A DNA stretch of 24,613 nucleotides from Labilithrix sp. (GCA_028287035.1 JAQBQL010000060.1:1-24613); one strand, 5' to 3'; shown: positions 1 to 8,479, numbered from the stretch's first letter. Program-made: numbers and translations. Notes: a model not told the origin generated them from the letters alone.

Positions 1-120
1 GCGTCGCAGCCGCGGCTCCCGCCGCCGTCGGCCCCGCGCGTGCCGCTACCGCTCCCGAGCCAGCAGGGCGCCGCGCGGCCGGCCCCTCCGCCCGTGCCGC
101 CGAAGAAGAACGACGCCTGA
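1..120 (+). CDS. C-terminal tail of an unidentified protein (partial)
   Basis: The first frame is open from the window edge to a TGA at 118-120 and encodes 39 residues. These are almost entirely Pro, Ala, Arg, Ser and Gln, ending in PPKKNDA. Such a low-complexity, proline-rich tail is typical of the disordered C-terminus of an envelope or kinase-like protein in this kind of genome. It carries no diagnostic motif, so the product cannot be named. The stop lies 7 nt from the stop of the convergent small gene at 128, which supports this as a true gene end. Confidence 0.55.
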   Translation, partial: ASQPRLPPPSAPRVPLPLPSQQGAARPAPPPVPPKKNDA

Positions 121-127
121 GCGGCGC

Positions 128-421
128 CTAGTGCTGCGCGGGAGGCGCCGAGGTGCGGCGTGACGGCGGCGCGACCTCGTCGGCCTCGTCGCAGAAGAGG
201 ATCGCGCAGTGCTTGTTGTCGCCCTGCCGGATGCGCGTGCAGAGCTCGACGAGATCATCGTCGACGTCCACGATCGTCCCCTCGACGGGCTGCGCGGTCC
301 GCCCGTCGTAGCGGCAGTTGTCCAGGGCGACCCACCGGCCGCGGTACTGATCACTCTGACGTATCTGCGGCCAGCTCATGCTCACGCGACTGCCCATACG
401 ACTGTCGAACCTCATCATCAC
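128..421 (-). CDS. Small soluble hypothetical protein (DUF5678-like)
   Basis: A 97-residue protein from a GTG at 421, or 83 residues from an in-frame ATG at 380; the true start is uncertain because two ATG codons and a later ATG follow the GTG. The middle reads YRGRWVAL, then a GT-IVDVDDDL stretch, an LCTRIRQGDNKHC segment and a hydrophobic CAILFCDE strand. This resembles the short DUF5678-type fold in which a Tyr-x-Gly-x-Trp-Val strand is followed by an acidic helix, but I am matching the pattern from memory only. There is no signal peptide or membrane segment. It is convergent with the gene ending at 120 and lies 150 bp downstream of the DAHP synthase gene. Function unknown. Confidence 0.7.
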   Translation of the reverse strand: MMMRFDSRMGSRVSMSWPQIRQSDQYRGRWVALDNCRYDGRTAQPVEGTIVDVDDDLVELCTRIRQGDNKHCAILFCDEADEVAPPSRRTSAPPAQH

Positions 422-536
422 GGCTGCTCAACTCGAACTCGGGGAAACAAAGACGGCCCCCGCCACGGTCTCTTCCGGTTCGCTTTCAGGCCCTCAGCTA
501 CAAGGCTCGCGGTACCGGGTCAAGCCGCCCCGTGTC

Positions 537-562
537 GTTCAGGAGCAACACCTGAACAGGTG
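537..562. repeat. Nested palindromes in the gap 422-571
   Basis: Two overlapping perfect inverted repeats are visible. GTTCAGG (537-543) pairs with CCTGAAC (551-557) across 7 nt, and CACCTG (549-554) pairs with CAGGTG (557-562) across AA. They share bases, so both cannot form at once. There is no T-run on either side, so a standard intrinsic terminator is unlikely. The site is 10 bp past the DAHP synthase stop and about 116 bp upstream of the GTG of the small gene at 128-421. It could be an operator for that gene or a processing hairpin. The rest of the 150-bp gap shows nothing else I recognise. Confidence 0.4.
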
Positions 563-571
563 GCCCGGGTT

Positions 572-1945
572 TCAGCGCTGGAACTGCCGTGCGTGCCGCA
601 GGCGGTTGGCGGTGCTCATCCAGCTCCCGACCCGGAGCGCCATCTCGAGCGCCTGGCGGTAGTTGAGCCGAGGATCGCAGGCGCTCGCGTAGTTCGTGTC
701 GAGGTCGGCCTCGGTGATGCCGCCGCCGACGCACTCGGTCACGTCCTCGCCGGTGAGCTCGAAGTGGATGCCTCCGAGCTCGGTGCCGAGCTCGCGGTGG
801 ACGGCGAACGACTGCTCGATCTCGAGGAGGATGTCGTCGAAGCTCCGGGTCTTCACGCCGCTCGCGAGCGCCTTCGTGTTGCCGTGCATCGGGTCGCACA
901 TCCACAGCACGCGCACGCCGGCCCGCTGCACGGCCTCGACGAGCTTCGGCAGCGCCGTCTCGACCTTGCCGGCGCCCATGCGCGTGATGGCGACGAGCTT
1001 GCCGGGCTCGTTCGTCGGGCTGAGCGCCCCGAAGAGCTCGACCGCCTCCTGCGGGCTCACCGATGGTCCGAGCTTCACGCCCACCGTGTTCGAGATGCCG
1101 CGGAAGAACTCCACGTGCGCCCCGGTGAGCGCCCGCGTGCGCTCGCCGATCCACGGCATGTGGGTCGTGAGGAGGTAGTGCCCCTGGCGACGCGGAACGG
1201 TGCGCGTCTGCGCCGACTCGTAGTGGAGGTTCAGCCCCTCGTGGCTCGTGTAGAAGTCGACGCGCGACAGCTCGTCGACGGTCGTCTCGCCGAGCGCCTC
1301 CATGAAGCGGAGCGCCTCCGACAGGCGCGACGTCGTCTGCATGTATTCTTCACGCAATGCCGGCGTGAGCCCGGACCGCCCGAAGAAGCCGAGGTCCCAG
1401 TACTCGGGATGGTGCAGGTCGGCGAACCCGGCGGCGGTCAGCGAGCGCACGAAGTTCAGCGTGAGCGCCGCGTGCGAGTACGCATCCAGCATCGCGCGCG
1501 GGTCGGCGCGGCGCGCCTCCGCCGTGAACTCGGGCTTGTTGACGAGATCGCCGAAGTAGCTCGGCAACACGACGCCGTCCCGCTCCTCGGTGGGCTTCGA
1601 CCTGGGCTTCGCGTACTGGCCGGCGAGCCGCCCGATGCGCACGACCGGCTTCTGCCCGGCGTGCACGAGCACCATCGACATCTGCAGGAGGATCTTGAGC
1701 TTGTTCGTGATGATGCTCGGCTTGCAGTCGAGCAGCGTCTCCGCGCAGTCGCCGCCCTGCAGGACGAAGCGCTTGCCCTCCTGCGCCTCGGCGACCGCCT
1801 TCTTCAGGCGCTCGATCTCCCAGGAGGTGACGAGCGGCGGGAGGTCGCGCAGCGTCCCGACGACCTTGGTCAGTGCCGCGGGGTCGTCGTAGGCGACCTC
1901 CTGGGCGAGCGGCTTACCCTTCCACGAATCGATCGTCCACGTCAC
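572..1945 (-). CDS. aroG: Class II (plant-type) 3-deoxy-7-phosphoheptulonate synthase
   Basis: This enzyme condenses phosphoenolpyruvate and erythrose 4-phosphate to DAHP, the first step of the shikimate pathway, in the cytoplasm. The 457-residue length is normal for the class II family. Recognisable signatures are the N-terminal SWKGKPLAQ, QGGDCAET (Cys67, the expected metal-ligand cysteine), RIGRLAGQYAKPRS, the substrate-binding SYFGDLVN, TSHEGLNL, WIGERTR, WMCDPMHGNT (metal-ligand His) and HFELTGEDVTECVGG (metal-ligand Glu). The start is GTG at 1945, placed by the conserved Trp and SWK near the N-terminus; no strong Shine-Dalgarno is seen, but TAGTCT lies 10 nt upstream. The symbol follows the Mycobacterium tuberculosis class II enzyme AroG; other genomes use aroF or aroH. 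It lies 37 bp downstream of the lipoprotein gene on the same strand. Confidence 0.95.
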   Translation of the reverse strand: MTWTIDSWKGKPLAQEVAYDDPAALTKVVGTLRDLPPLVTSWEIERLKKAVAEAQEGKRFVLQGGDCAETLLDCKPSIITNKLKILLQMSMVLVHAGQKPVVRIGRLAGQYAKPRSKPTEERDGVVLPSYFGDLVNKPEFTAEARRADPRAMLDAYSHAALTLNFVRSLTAAGFADLHHPEYWDLGFFGRSGLTPALREEYMQTTSRLSEALRFMEALGETTVDELSRVDFYTSHEGLNLHYESAQTRTVPRRQGHYLLTTHMPWIGERTRALTGAHVEFFRGISNTVGVKLGPSVSPQEAVELFGALSPTNEPGKLVAITRMGAGKVETALPKLVEAVQRAGVRVLWMCDPMHGNTKALASGVKTRSFDDILLEIEQSFAVHRELGTELGGIHFELTGEDVTECVGGGITEADLDTNYASACDPRLNYRQALEMALRVGSWMSTANRLRHARQFQR

Positions 1946-1982
1946 GGTGCTCGGGAGACTAACGCACCGCGACGAGCGCGCG

Positions 1983-3080
1983 TCACTTCCGCAGGCGGAG
2001 CACGCCGCTTTCGGTCAGCCAGTAGACGTGCGCCGCCGTGACCGCGACCGCGCTCGGCCCGCGCAGGACGCGGGAGGCCTTCGGGAGCGCGACCGTCTCG
2101 CCGCCGGATGCCGGCGCACGGAGGAGGCCGAAGCCCGCCGGCGCCGCGCCGCCCGCGCGCACCGAGCTGGCGCCCGGGGCGGTGCCTGCGAAGTAGAGCG
2201 CCGCGCCCGAGGCCGCGAGCGAGCAGGCCTCGAACGCGCCCGCGGTCACGGTCACCGCCGGCGACGTGCTCCCCAGCGCGAGCCGGTGGACCTCGCCGCG
2301 CGCCGCGCTCGTCGACTGCGTCGTGTTCGTGCCGGACGGCGAGCCCGCGCTCGTCCACAGGAGGTCTGCGCCGTCACGCACCAGCGCGCACGGCTCGGCG
2401 CCGGCGGCCACGCTCGTCACGGCGCCGTCGAGGCCCACGTGGAGGATCCCGGCCGGTCGGTCGTCGCTCGCGGCGGCCGCGACGTGCACGCCCGCGTCGC
2501 CGGCCACGAGCGCATGCACCGCCCCGGCGAGCGTCGCGAGCGGCTCGACCACCCCGCCCTGCTTGCCGACCCGCGCGATGTCGCCGGACTTCGTTGCATA
2601 ATACACGTGCGTCGCGCTGCTCGACAGCGCCACCGCCGCGTCGCCCGCCGCGAGCGTCGCCAGCACGACGACCTCGCCGCCCGCCGCAGGAACGGCCAGC
2701 ACGCGGCCGTCGGAGGTCGCGACGAACGCGGTGGCGCCGTCGGTGGCGAGCGCCTCGAAGGACGCCCCCTGACGATCGACCGCGAGCAGCAGCGCCGGAC
2801 CGTTCACCTGGTCCGCGGCGAAGAGGGCGCCGGCCGCGACGGTCTCGCCGCGCAGCGTCGTCGTGGCGGTGGTGAAGAGCACGCGGTCCTTGGTCGTCAC
2901 GAGCGCGGTCGGGCGGCCGACGCCTTCCGCGACGGTCTCGGGTGCCGAGGTCGGTCCTGCGTAGACGCCTTGCTCGGCGGGCGTCACCGCCGCCGGCTCG
3001 CCCGTTCCTGCGCTGTCGATGCCCCCGCCGCACCCGACGAGGCACGCGAGCAGGCTCCCCACGACGATGCTCTTGCCCAT
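1983..3080 (-). CDS. Lipoprotein with propeller-like repeats
   Basis: A 365-residue exported protein. The first 17 residues form a short signal peptide with a lipobox ending LVGC (Cys17), followed by a Gly/Ser linker, so the protein is probably lipid-anchored in the periplasm or outer membrane. The rest is a series of short beta-rich repeats of the kind DGATAFVATSDGRVLAVP, SSATHVYYATKSGDIARV and TAAHVYWLTESGVLRLRK. Each is a strand with VYY/VYW-type aromatics followed by a Gly turn and a strand of the form ILRL, the pattern of a beta-propeller. No catalytic motif is visible. Such proteins are numerous and mostly uncharacterised in Polyangia. The start is ATG at 3080, chosen because the signal peptide begins there. 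Function unknown. Confidence 0.8.
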   Translation of the reverse strand: MGKSIVVGSLLACLVGCGGGIDSAGTGEPAAVTPAEQGVYAGPTSAPETVAEGVGRPTALVTTKDRVLFTTATTTLRGETVAAGALFAADQVNGPALLLAVDRQGASFEALATDGATAFVATSDGRVLAVPAAGGEVVVLATLAAGDAAVALSSSATHVYYATKSGDIARVGKQGGVVEPLATLAGAVHALVAGDAGVHVAAAASDDRPAGILHVGLDGAVTSVAAGAEPCALVRDGADLLWTSAGSPSGTNTTQSTSAARGEVHRLALGSTSPAVTVTAGAFEACSLAASGAALYFAGTAPGASSVRAGGAAPAGFGLLRAPASGGETVALPKASRVLRGPSAVAVTAAHVYWLTESGVLRLRK

Positions 3081-3130
3081 GAACGTCCGCTATCGGCGTT
3101 CGCGCCGGAGGGCCAAGTTCCGGGCGGCGC

Positions 3131-4267
3131 TCAGTCCTTCTGCGGGAGCACGAGCACCTTGCCGCCGGTCGCGCGTTTGCCGTACTCGGCGATGATCCCG
3201 GGGTCCAGCATCTCGCGGAGCGTCACCTCGCGCGCATAGTGCGTCGCGAACGTCGTCCGCAGCTCGCGTGCGACCCGCGCCTTCAGCGCCGCGGTCCGCT
3301 CCGGGCCGAATCGCGCCAGCCGCGGGAAGACGAGCCAGCCGCCGATGCCCCACGCGAGCCCGAACGTCCGCTGGATCTCGGTCGGCGACGTGTCGAGGGA
3401 TCCGTAGAGATACACCTGCTTGTGCACGTTGGAGCCGTAGCGCTGGAAGCCGCCGCTGGCGTTGCGGGTGATGGCGCGCTCCATCGCGGCGAGGAGCTGC
3501 GCGGCGAGCTTGCCGCCGCCCGTTGCGTCGAACCCGAGCGTCGCGCCGGTGCTCGCGATCGCGTCCACGAGCTCCGCGGCGAAAGCGTCCGACGCGCTGC
3601 TCACCACGTGCTCGGCGCCGAGGCCGCGCAGGAGCGCCTCCTGCTCGGGCCTCCGCACGACGTTCACGAGCCCGACGCCGTCCTGCGCGCACGCGCGGTG
3701 CAGCATCTGCCCGAGCGCCGAGGCCGCCGCCGTGTGCACGATCGCCGTGTGCCCCTCGTGACGCATGGTCTCGAGGAAGCCGAGCGCGGTGAGCGGATTC
3801 ACGAACGCCGAGGCACCATCGGCGAACGAGGCATCGTCGTCGAGGACGAGCACCTGATCGGCGGCCACCGCGCAGTACTGCCCGTACATCCCGCCGCCCC
3901 CGAGCGCCGCCACCTTCTTGCCGGCCAGCGCTCTCGCCGCGTCCGACGAGCCGGTGGCCACCACGGTCCCGGACCCCTCGTTGCCGACCGGCAGCGGCCG
4001 GTCGACGCGGGCGGCGAGCGCCTCGAGCGCGCCGCGCGAGACGGGTCCGCTCACCACCGGACGCTCCGGCGTGCCGCTCGCGGTGAGCTTCGTCACGTCG
4101 ACCGGCCCGAACAGCACGCCGAGGTCGGACGGATTGACGGGCGATGCCTCGACCCGAACGACGACCTGGTCCGGACCGGGCTCGGGTACGTCGGCCTCGA
4201 CGAGCGACACCTCGAGGACGCCGCTGGATCGGAGGAGGGACTGGAGCTGCAAGGAGCGGTCGGCCAT
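3131..4267 (-). CDS. Zinc-independent MDR-family alcohol dehydrogenase / quinone oxidoreductase-like protein
   Basis: A 378-residue member of the medium-chain dehydrogenase/reductase superfamily. The N-terminal GroES-like domain shows VVVRVEASPVNPSDLGVLFG and the GNEGSGTVVATG strand typical of quinone oxidoreductases. The Rossmann domain follows, with IVHTAAASALGQML as its nucleotide-binding turn and LGFDATGGGKLAAQLL further on. The usual zinc-binding Cys/His set of true alcohol dehydrogenases is absent, so an NADPH-dependent reduction is more likely than alcohol oxidation. The ATG at 4267 is preceded by a GAGG Shine-Dalgarno 3-6 nt upstream; a longer open frame beyond it has no family similarity. 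It follows the cysteine desulfurase by 44 bp on the same strand, probably in one operon. The substrate is unknown. Confidence 0.88.
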   Translation of the reverse strand: MADRSLQLQSLLRSSGVLEVSLVEADVPEPGPDQVVVRVEASPVNPSDLGVLFGPVDVTKLTASGTPERPVVSGPVSRGALEALAARVDRPLPVGNEGSGTVVATGSSDAARALAGKKVAALGGGGMYGQYCAVAADQVLVLDDDASFADGASAFVNPLTALGFLETMRHEGHTAIVHTAAASALGQMLHRACAQDGVGLVNVVRRPEQEALLRGLGAEHVVSSASDAFAAELVDAIASTGATLGFDATGGGKLAAQLLAAMERAITRNASGGFQRYGSNVHKQVYLYGSLDTSPTEIQRTFGLAWGIGGWLVFPRLARFGPERTAALKARVARELRTTFATHYAREVTLREMLDPGIIAEYGKRATGGKVLVLPQKD

Positions 4268-4311
4268 GGTCCTCGCTTCGATGACCCGGCGACGCCCCGG
4301 TTGCGCGTCGG

Positions 4312-5535
4312 TCAGGAGGCGATCTCGCGCACCCCTTCGAGCAGCACGTCGATCTCCTCGGTCGTGTTGTAGAGGTGCGGGCTCGCGCGGACGGTGCCCG
4401 GCAGGTGCGCGCGATGATGCAGCACGTGCGTGCAGTGGAAGCCGGCGGAGACGCACACCCCGAACATGTCGCAGAGCGCGCGGGCCACGCTCTCCTGCGT
4501 CATCGCCGGCGCGTCGACCACGAACGTGGCGAGCGCGATGCGCTGCTCGGGCGGCAGCTTCGCGGCGAGGATGCGGACGCCCTTGATGTCGGCGAGGCCG
4601 TCGAACAGGTACTTGCTCATCGCGATGTCGTGCTCGCGGATGACGTCGAGCCCGATGGCGCGCATCCACTTCACGGCGGCCCCGAAGCCGATGGTCGCCT
4701 CGATGGCGGGGGTGCCGGCCTCGAACTTGAACGGCGCGTCACGCGGGACGAAGCCGCCGACGTCGATGTCGTTGTTCAGCGAGATCATGCCGCCGCCCAC
4801 CTGGTAGAGCGGGCACTTGGCGAGGAACTCCTTCTTCGACCACAGGATGCCGACGCCCGACGGTCCGAAGGCCTTGTGGCTCGAGGCCGCGAGGAAGTCG
4901 ACGCCGAGCTTCTGCACGTCGATGGGCAGGTGGGAGAGCGACTGCGCCGCGTCGAGCAGCACGGGAACGCCGTGAGCCTTGGCGATCCGCACGACCTCCT
5001 CCACCGGAGCGATGGCGCCCGTCACGTTCGAGACGTGGCCGATCGACACGAGCTTGGTCTTCGACGTGATGAGACTCTCGATGAGCTCCCAGCGGGGCAG
5101 CCCGTCGTCGTCGATCGGCACCGGGACCGGCTTGCCGTGGACGCGCCACGGGATCCAGTTGGCGTGGTGCTCGCTCGCCGGGAAGACCACCTCGTCCTCG
5201 GGCCCGAGCTGGAGGCCGTTGGCGACGAAGTTGATGGCCTCGGTCGTGCCGCGCACGAGGACGACCTCGCTCGGGCTCGCGCCGATGAGCGCCGCGACCT
5301 CGCGCCGGGCCTCGTCGAAGAGCTGCGTGGCCTCCTCGCCGAGGGAGTGGACGCCGCGGTGCACGTTGGCGGTCGAGCGCTCGTAGACCTGCACGACGGC
5401 GTCGATCACCGCGCGCGGCTTGGGCGTCGTCGAAGCGTTGTCGAGGAACACGAGCGGCCTTCCGGAGAGCTCGCGCCGCAGGAGCGGGATGTCGGCGCGG
5501 GCACGAGCGGCGTGGCGATCGATCGTCTGCTTCAT
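4312..5535 (-). CDS. SufS-type cysteine desulfurase (class V aminotransferase fold)
   Basis: A PLP enzyme that takes sulfur from cysteine to give an enzyme-bound persulfide and alanine. The 407-residue length matches SufS/CsdA. Key elements: FLDNASTTPKP near residue 30, NVHRGVHSLGEEAT, the RGTTEAINFVA phosphate-binding turn near 95, EHHANWIPW at 122, LLDAAQSLSH at 193, and the PLP lysine Lys221 in ASSHKAFGPSGVG. The catalytic cysteine is Cys368 in SAGFHCTHVLHH, where SufS proteins usually read RTGHHCAMPLM. GTVRASPHLYNTTEEID closes the family signature. Its ATG overlaps the TGA of the upstream PaaK-like gene (ATGA, 5532-5535), implying translational coupling. No sufB, sufC, sufD, sufU or sufE lies nearby, so a role outside general Fe-S assembly is likely. 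I leave out a symbol because the pathway is uncertain. Confidence 0.92.
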   Translation of the reverse strand: MKQTIDRHAARARADIPLLRRELSGRPLVFLDNASTTPKPRAVIDAVVQVYERSTANVHRGVHSLGEEATQLFDEARREVAALIGASPSEVVLVRGTTEAINFVANGLQLGPEDEVVFPASEHHANWIPWRVHGKPVPVPIDDDGLPRWELIESLITSKTKLVSIGHVSNVTGAIAPVEEVVRIAKAHGVPVLLDAAQSLSHLPIDVQKLGVDFLAASSHKAFGPSGVGILWSKKEFLAKCPLYQVGGGMISLNNDIDVGGFVPRDAPFKFEAGTPAIEATIGFGAAVKWMRAIGLDVIREHDIAMSKYLFDGLADIKGVRILAAKLPPEQRIALATFVVDAPAMTQESVARALCDMFGVCVSAGFHCTHVLHHRAHLPGTVRASPHLYNTTEEIDVLLEGVREIAS

Positions 5536-6851
5536 GACTCTGCTCCGGTGTCGTGGGACTCGAACGACGCGATCGCGGAGGGTGACCCCAGCCCGCGCGA
5601 GATCTTCGTCTTGCCATTCGGCATCGCGGCGATGGTGGTGGCGGCGCGCGCCGTCATCGCGAGGCCCTCGAGGAGCGGAGCGAGCGCGGCGCGGGCGTCG
5701 TCGGGCGACGCACCGACCACCTCGATCTCCACCGCATCGGCCGCGCGCTGCACCACCTGGAAGCCGCGGGCGCCGAGCGGCGCGAGGGCGCGATCGAGGG
5801 CGGCCGGCGTGACGATCGCGCCATCGGGGCGGACGATCGCGTCGTCGAGCTTGCCCTCGACCGACGCGAGCGGCGGCACGGTCGTGTACCGCGACGGGCC
5901 GCTCGCGATGCTCACGAGGTCGCCAAGCACGTAGCGGACGAGCGGCTGCACCTCGCGGTCGAGGGTCGTCACCACGACGAGCGCGACGTTCTCGGCGCCG
6001 GGCGTCGGCACCTTGGCGCGCAGCAGCTCGACGTGCGTGATGAAGGGTGCATGATGCAGGTTTCCGTCCTCCGCCTCGACGAAGAGGATGCCCGCCTCGC
6101 GCGCGCCGTAGATCTGGACGAGCGGCGTCGCGCCGGAGACCGCCTCGATGGCGGTCCGGGCCGCCGACGTGGTGAGCGCGCGCGTCAGCCCGAGGAGGCC
6201 GCGCACGTCGAGCCGCCGGCCGAGCAGCCGCGCGTGACGGGCCAGCACCTCGAGGTAGAAGGGGTCCGCGAACAGCGCGGTCGTCTCGTGCTGCGCGAGC
6301 TCGTCGAGCATGCGGGTCATGACGGGCTCGGTCCAGAACGTCGGGTCCTGCCGCGAGTTCAGGTGCAGGCGATGACCCTCGAGCCGCTCCTCGTACGCCG
6401 GATCGCCGGCGCCGCACGACCCGGTGCCCCGCTCGGGCACCCACAGCACGGCATCACGGTAGGGACCGAGCTCGCCGGCGAGCGCGGCCTTCGCGGGTGC
6501 GCTCACCCCGAGCGCCCGCCGCTCCTGCTCACGCCACCACGCGGCGTCCCAGAGGATCCGCACGCGCGCCTCGCCGAGGCCGGTCTCGATGACCGCGAGG
6601 TTGCCCGCGGCGAGCTCCGCCTTCGCGTCGCGTCCCTCCGGCAGCCAGGCCTTCGGCAGCGTCGTCCTCAGCTTCGCCGGCGTGAGGAGCGGAAGCGCGG
6701 CGAGGGCTTCGCCGAGCGATGCCCCTTCCGCGGGGAGCGGCAATCCTTGCTTCGCGTAGAACGGCACCTGCGCGAGCGCGGTGCGGAGCGCTCGAACCGT
6801 GCGCGCGGCGTGCTCTCCGTCGCGATCGCGGAGCTCGTCGAGAGGCGGCAT
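5532..6851 (-). CDS. PaaK/CapK-like adenylate-forming protein with degenerate P-loop
   Basis: A 439-residue member of the adenylate-forming superfamily, nearest in layout to phenylacetate-CoA ligase and CapK. Conserved points are QIYGAREAG (residues 247-254, the A5 region), YVLGDLV (307-313, the Asp that binds ribose), EGKLDD near 332 and the C-terminal PNGKTKISRG (411-420, the A10 lysine). Where PaaK proteins carry a Thr-Ser-Gly-Thr-Thr-Gly P-loop, this one reads AVIETGLGEARVRILWD (residues 87-102), so phosphate binding looks altered. Start ATG at 6851: a frame continuing to 6941 gives only promoter-like sequence. A TATGGC lies 6 nt before the ATG. It is coupled to the cysteine desulfurase by an ATGA overlap, suggesting a joint role such as activating a carboxylate for sulfur transfer. 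That role is inference. Confidence 0.8.
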   Translation of the reverse strand: MPPLDELRDRDGEHAARTVRALRTALAQVPFYAKQGLPLPAEGASLGEALAALPLLTPAKLRTTLPKAWLPEGRDAKAELAAGNLAVIETGLGEARVRILWDAAWWREQERRALGVSAPAKAALAGELGPYRDAVLWVPERGTGSCGAGDPAYEERLEGHRLHLNSRQDPTFWTEPVMTRMLDELAQHETTALFADPFYLEVLARHARLLGRRLDVRGLLGLTRALTTSAARTAIEAVSGATPLVQIYGAREAGILFVEAEDGNLHHAPFITHVELLRAKVPTPGAENVALVVVTTLDREVQPLVRYVLGDLVSIASGPSRYTTVPPLASVEGKLDDAIVRPDGAIVTPAALDRALAPLGARGFQVVQRAADAVEIEVVGASPDDARAALAPLLEGLAMTARAATTIAAMPNGKTKISRGLGSPSAIASFESHDTGAES

Positions 6852-7020
6852 GAGCGGGCCATAGCACGGCCCGAACGCGCCGGAACCCGGGCGCCGGATG
6901 ACGCAGCGTGGTGTCCGTGCCGGTGGGCCTTCCGGAGTCACGGTGCGTTATCGCGGCACCGTTCGTGCGCGAAGTGCGGCCGGGACGAGCGAATCGGCGA
7001 GCCGCCGCAATCCCGGTCGG

Positions 7021-7026
7021 TATACT
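7021..7026 (+). promoter_or_regulatory. -10-like element TATACT, 6 nt before the kinase start
   Basis: TATACT fits a sigma-70 family -10 box and lies exactly 6 nt before the ATG at 7033, so transcription would begin at or near the start codon. No TTGACA-like -35 is seen at 16-18 bp. The 181-bp divergent gap 6852-7032 otherwise holds only a weaker TATGGC for the opposite gene. Confidence 0.55.
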
Positions 7027-7032
7027 CGAGCC

Positions 7033-8451
7033 ATGGCCGAGAACCCGCCCTCCAGCGACCTCCCCGTGGCGTCGGCATCGGTCCCGCCGAGCCTCACCGC
7101 CGGCACCCTGGTCGACGGCAAGTACGAGCTCTCGCGCAAGCTCGGACGCGGCGCGATGGGCGAGGTCTGGGCGGCGCGGCACGTCACGATCGGCCAGGAG
7201 GTCGCCGTGAAGCTCGTCATGCGCGAGGTCGACAACGGCGACGGGACGTCGGCCGAGAGCCGCTTCCTGCTCGAGGCGCAGGTCGCCGCGGCCCTCTCCC
7301 GCAGGACGCGCCACATCGTCAGCGTCACCGATCACGGGCAGGACGGGGCGCTCGGATACCTCGTGATGGAGCTGCTCGTCGGCGAGCCGCTCGACGTCCT
7401 CGTGAAGCGCACCGGCGCGCTCTCGCTCGCCGACGCGACGACACTCGTCTCGCAGATCGCGCGCGGCCTCGCCGCCGCCCACGAGGCCGGGGTCATGCAT
7501 CGCGATCTCAAGCCGTCGAACATCTTCGTCACGCACGACGATGCCGGCGCGTCGGTCGCCAAGATCCTCGACTTCGGGATCGCCAAGCTGCGCGCCGGCC
7601 ACGGCCGCAGAGCGGCGTTCGCCACCCAGCGCGGGTTCCTGCTCGGGACGCCGGCGTACATGAGCCCGGAGCAGGCGCGCGGCGGCAAGACGCTCGACCA
7701 CCGGGCCGACGTGTGGGCGCTCGCGGTGATCGCCTACCACCTCCTCACCGGCGAGTTCCCGTTCGACGGCGGCTCGCCGGACGAGCTCTTCGCGCGCATC
7801 GTCAAGATCCAGCCCATCCCGGTGCACGAGCGGCAGCCCCTGCTACCGCAGGTGGTCGCCGACTTCTTCGCGCGCGCCTTCGCGCGCCGCATCGAGGATC
7901 GCTTCCAGTCGGCGACCACGCTCGCCGCGGCGTTCGAGCAGCTGACGAGCCTCGCCGAGCGCGGTGAGGTCGTCCTCCCGGCGCCCACGCTCCTCGCGGC
8001 CGGCGCGATGCGCGCGCCGCTCCCGACGCCGGTGGAGAGCTCGCGGCCGCTCTCGTACGGGCCGCCGTCCTCCGACTCCACGATCCGGGCGCCGGGCGTG
8101 CCGGGCCGCCGTCGCGTGCTGAAGCCGCTGCTGGCGGGGCTCCTGGTCGGCGGGGTGCTCGCCTCGACCATCGCGGTCCTCTCCGTCTACTACGAGGGCG
8201 ATGCCGCCCGCGCGCCGGCCCGCCTCACGAGCAGCCTCGCGCCCGTCCTGGCGCCGGTCAGCGACGGCAGCCGCGAGGCGGTCCCGCCGCCCGATCCGCC
8301 GAGCGCTTCGCCCGCGGAGCCCGACGGCGAGCCGATCACAGTGAGCGTCCCCGCGCTGCCGCGGCGCCCGGCGCGTCCTTCGAGGACGTCGTCCGCCGAG
8401 CCCGCGGCGCGCCAGGCCCGGCTCCCGTGGGAGAAGGGCGACATCTTCTGA
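7033..8451 (+). CDS. Hanks-type Ser/Thr protein kinase with one transmembrane helix
   Basis: A 472-residue membrane-anchored kinase. The catalytic domain runs from about residue 30 to 310: glycine loop GRGAMGEVW (38-46), ATP-anchoring Lys60 in VAVK, catalytic HRDLKPSN (156-163, Asp158), DFG at 180-182 and the activation-segment end GTPAYMSPEQ (205-214). All catalytic residues are intact, so it should be active. A Pro/Ser-rich linker follows, then a single helix at about 364-386 and a Pro/Ala-rich tail of roughly 85 residues with no recognised sensor domain. The N-terminal kinase therefore faces the cytoplasm and the tail the periplasm. Kinases of this kind are abundant in Myxococcota signalling; its targets are unknown. 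No phosphatase or FHA protein is adjacent. It is divergent from the PaaK-like gene. Confidence 0.95.
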   Translation: MAENPPSSDLPVASASVPPSLTAGTLVDGKYELSRKLGRGAMGEVWAARHVTIGQEVAVKLVMREVDNGDGTSAESRFLLEAQVAAALSRRTRHIVSVTDHGQDGALGYLVMELLVGEPLDVLVKRTGALSLADATTLVSQIARGLAAAHEAGVMHRDLKPSNIFVTHDDAGASVAKILDFGIAKLRAGHGRRAAFATQRGFLLGTPAYMSPEQARGGKTLDHRADVWALAVIAYHLLTGEFPFDGGSPDELFARIVKIQPIPVHERQPLLPQVVADFFARAFARRIEDRFQSATTLAAAFEQLTSLAERGEVVLPAPTLLAAGAMRAPLPTPVESSRPLSYGPPSSDSTIRAPGVPGRRRVLKPLLAGLLVGGVLASTIAVLSVYYEGDAARAPARLTSSLAPVLAPVSDGSREAVPPPDPPSASPAEPDGEPITVSVPALPRRPARPSRTSSAEPAARQARLPWEKGDIF

Positions 8452-8479
8452 CCTGCGGCGCGGGGAGCGTTCGGGCTGC

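Noticed and set aside
209..2041. Long plus-strand open frame of about 610 codons
   Set aside because: It runs antisense to the DAHP synthase gene, is rich in Arg, Ala, His and Glu, and has no family motif; it reflects high third-position GC.
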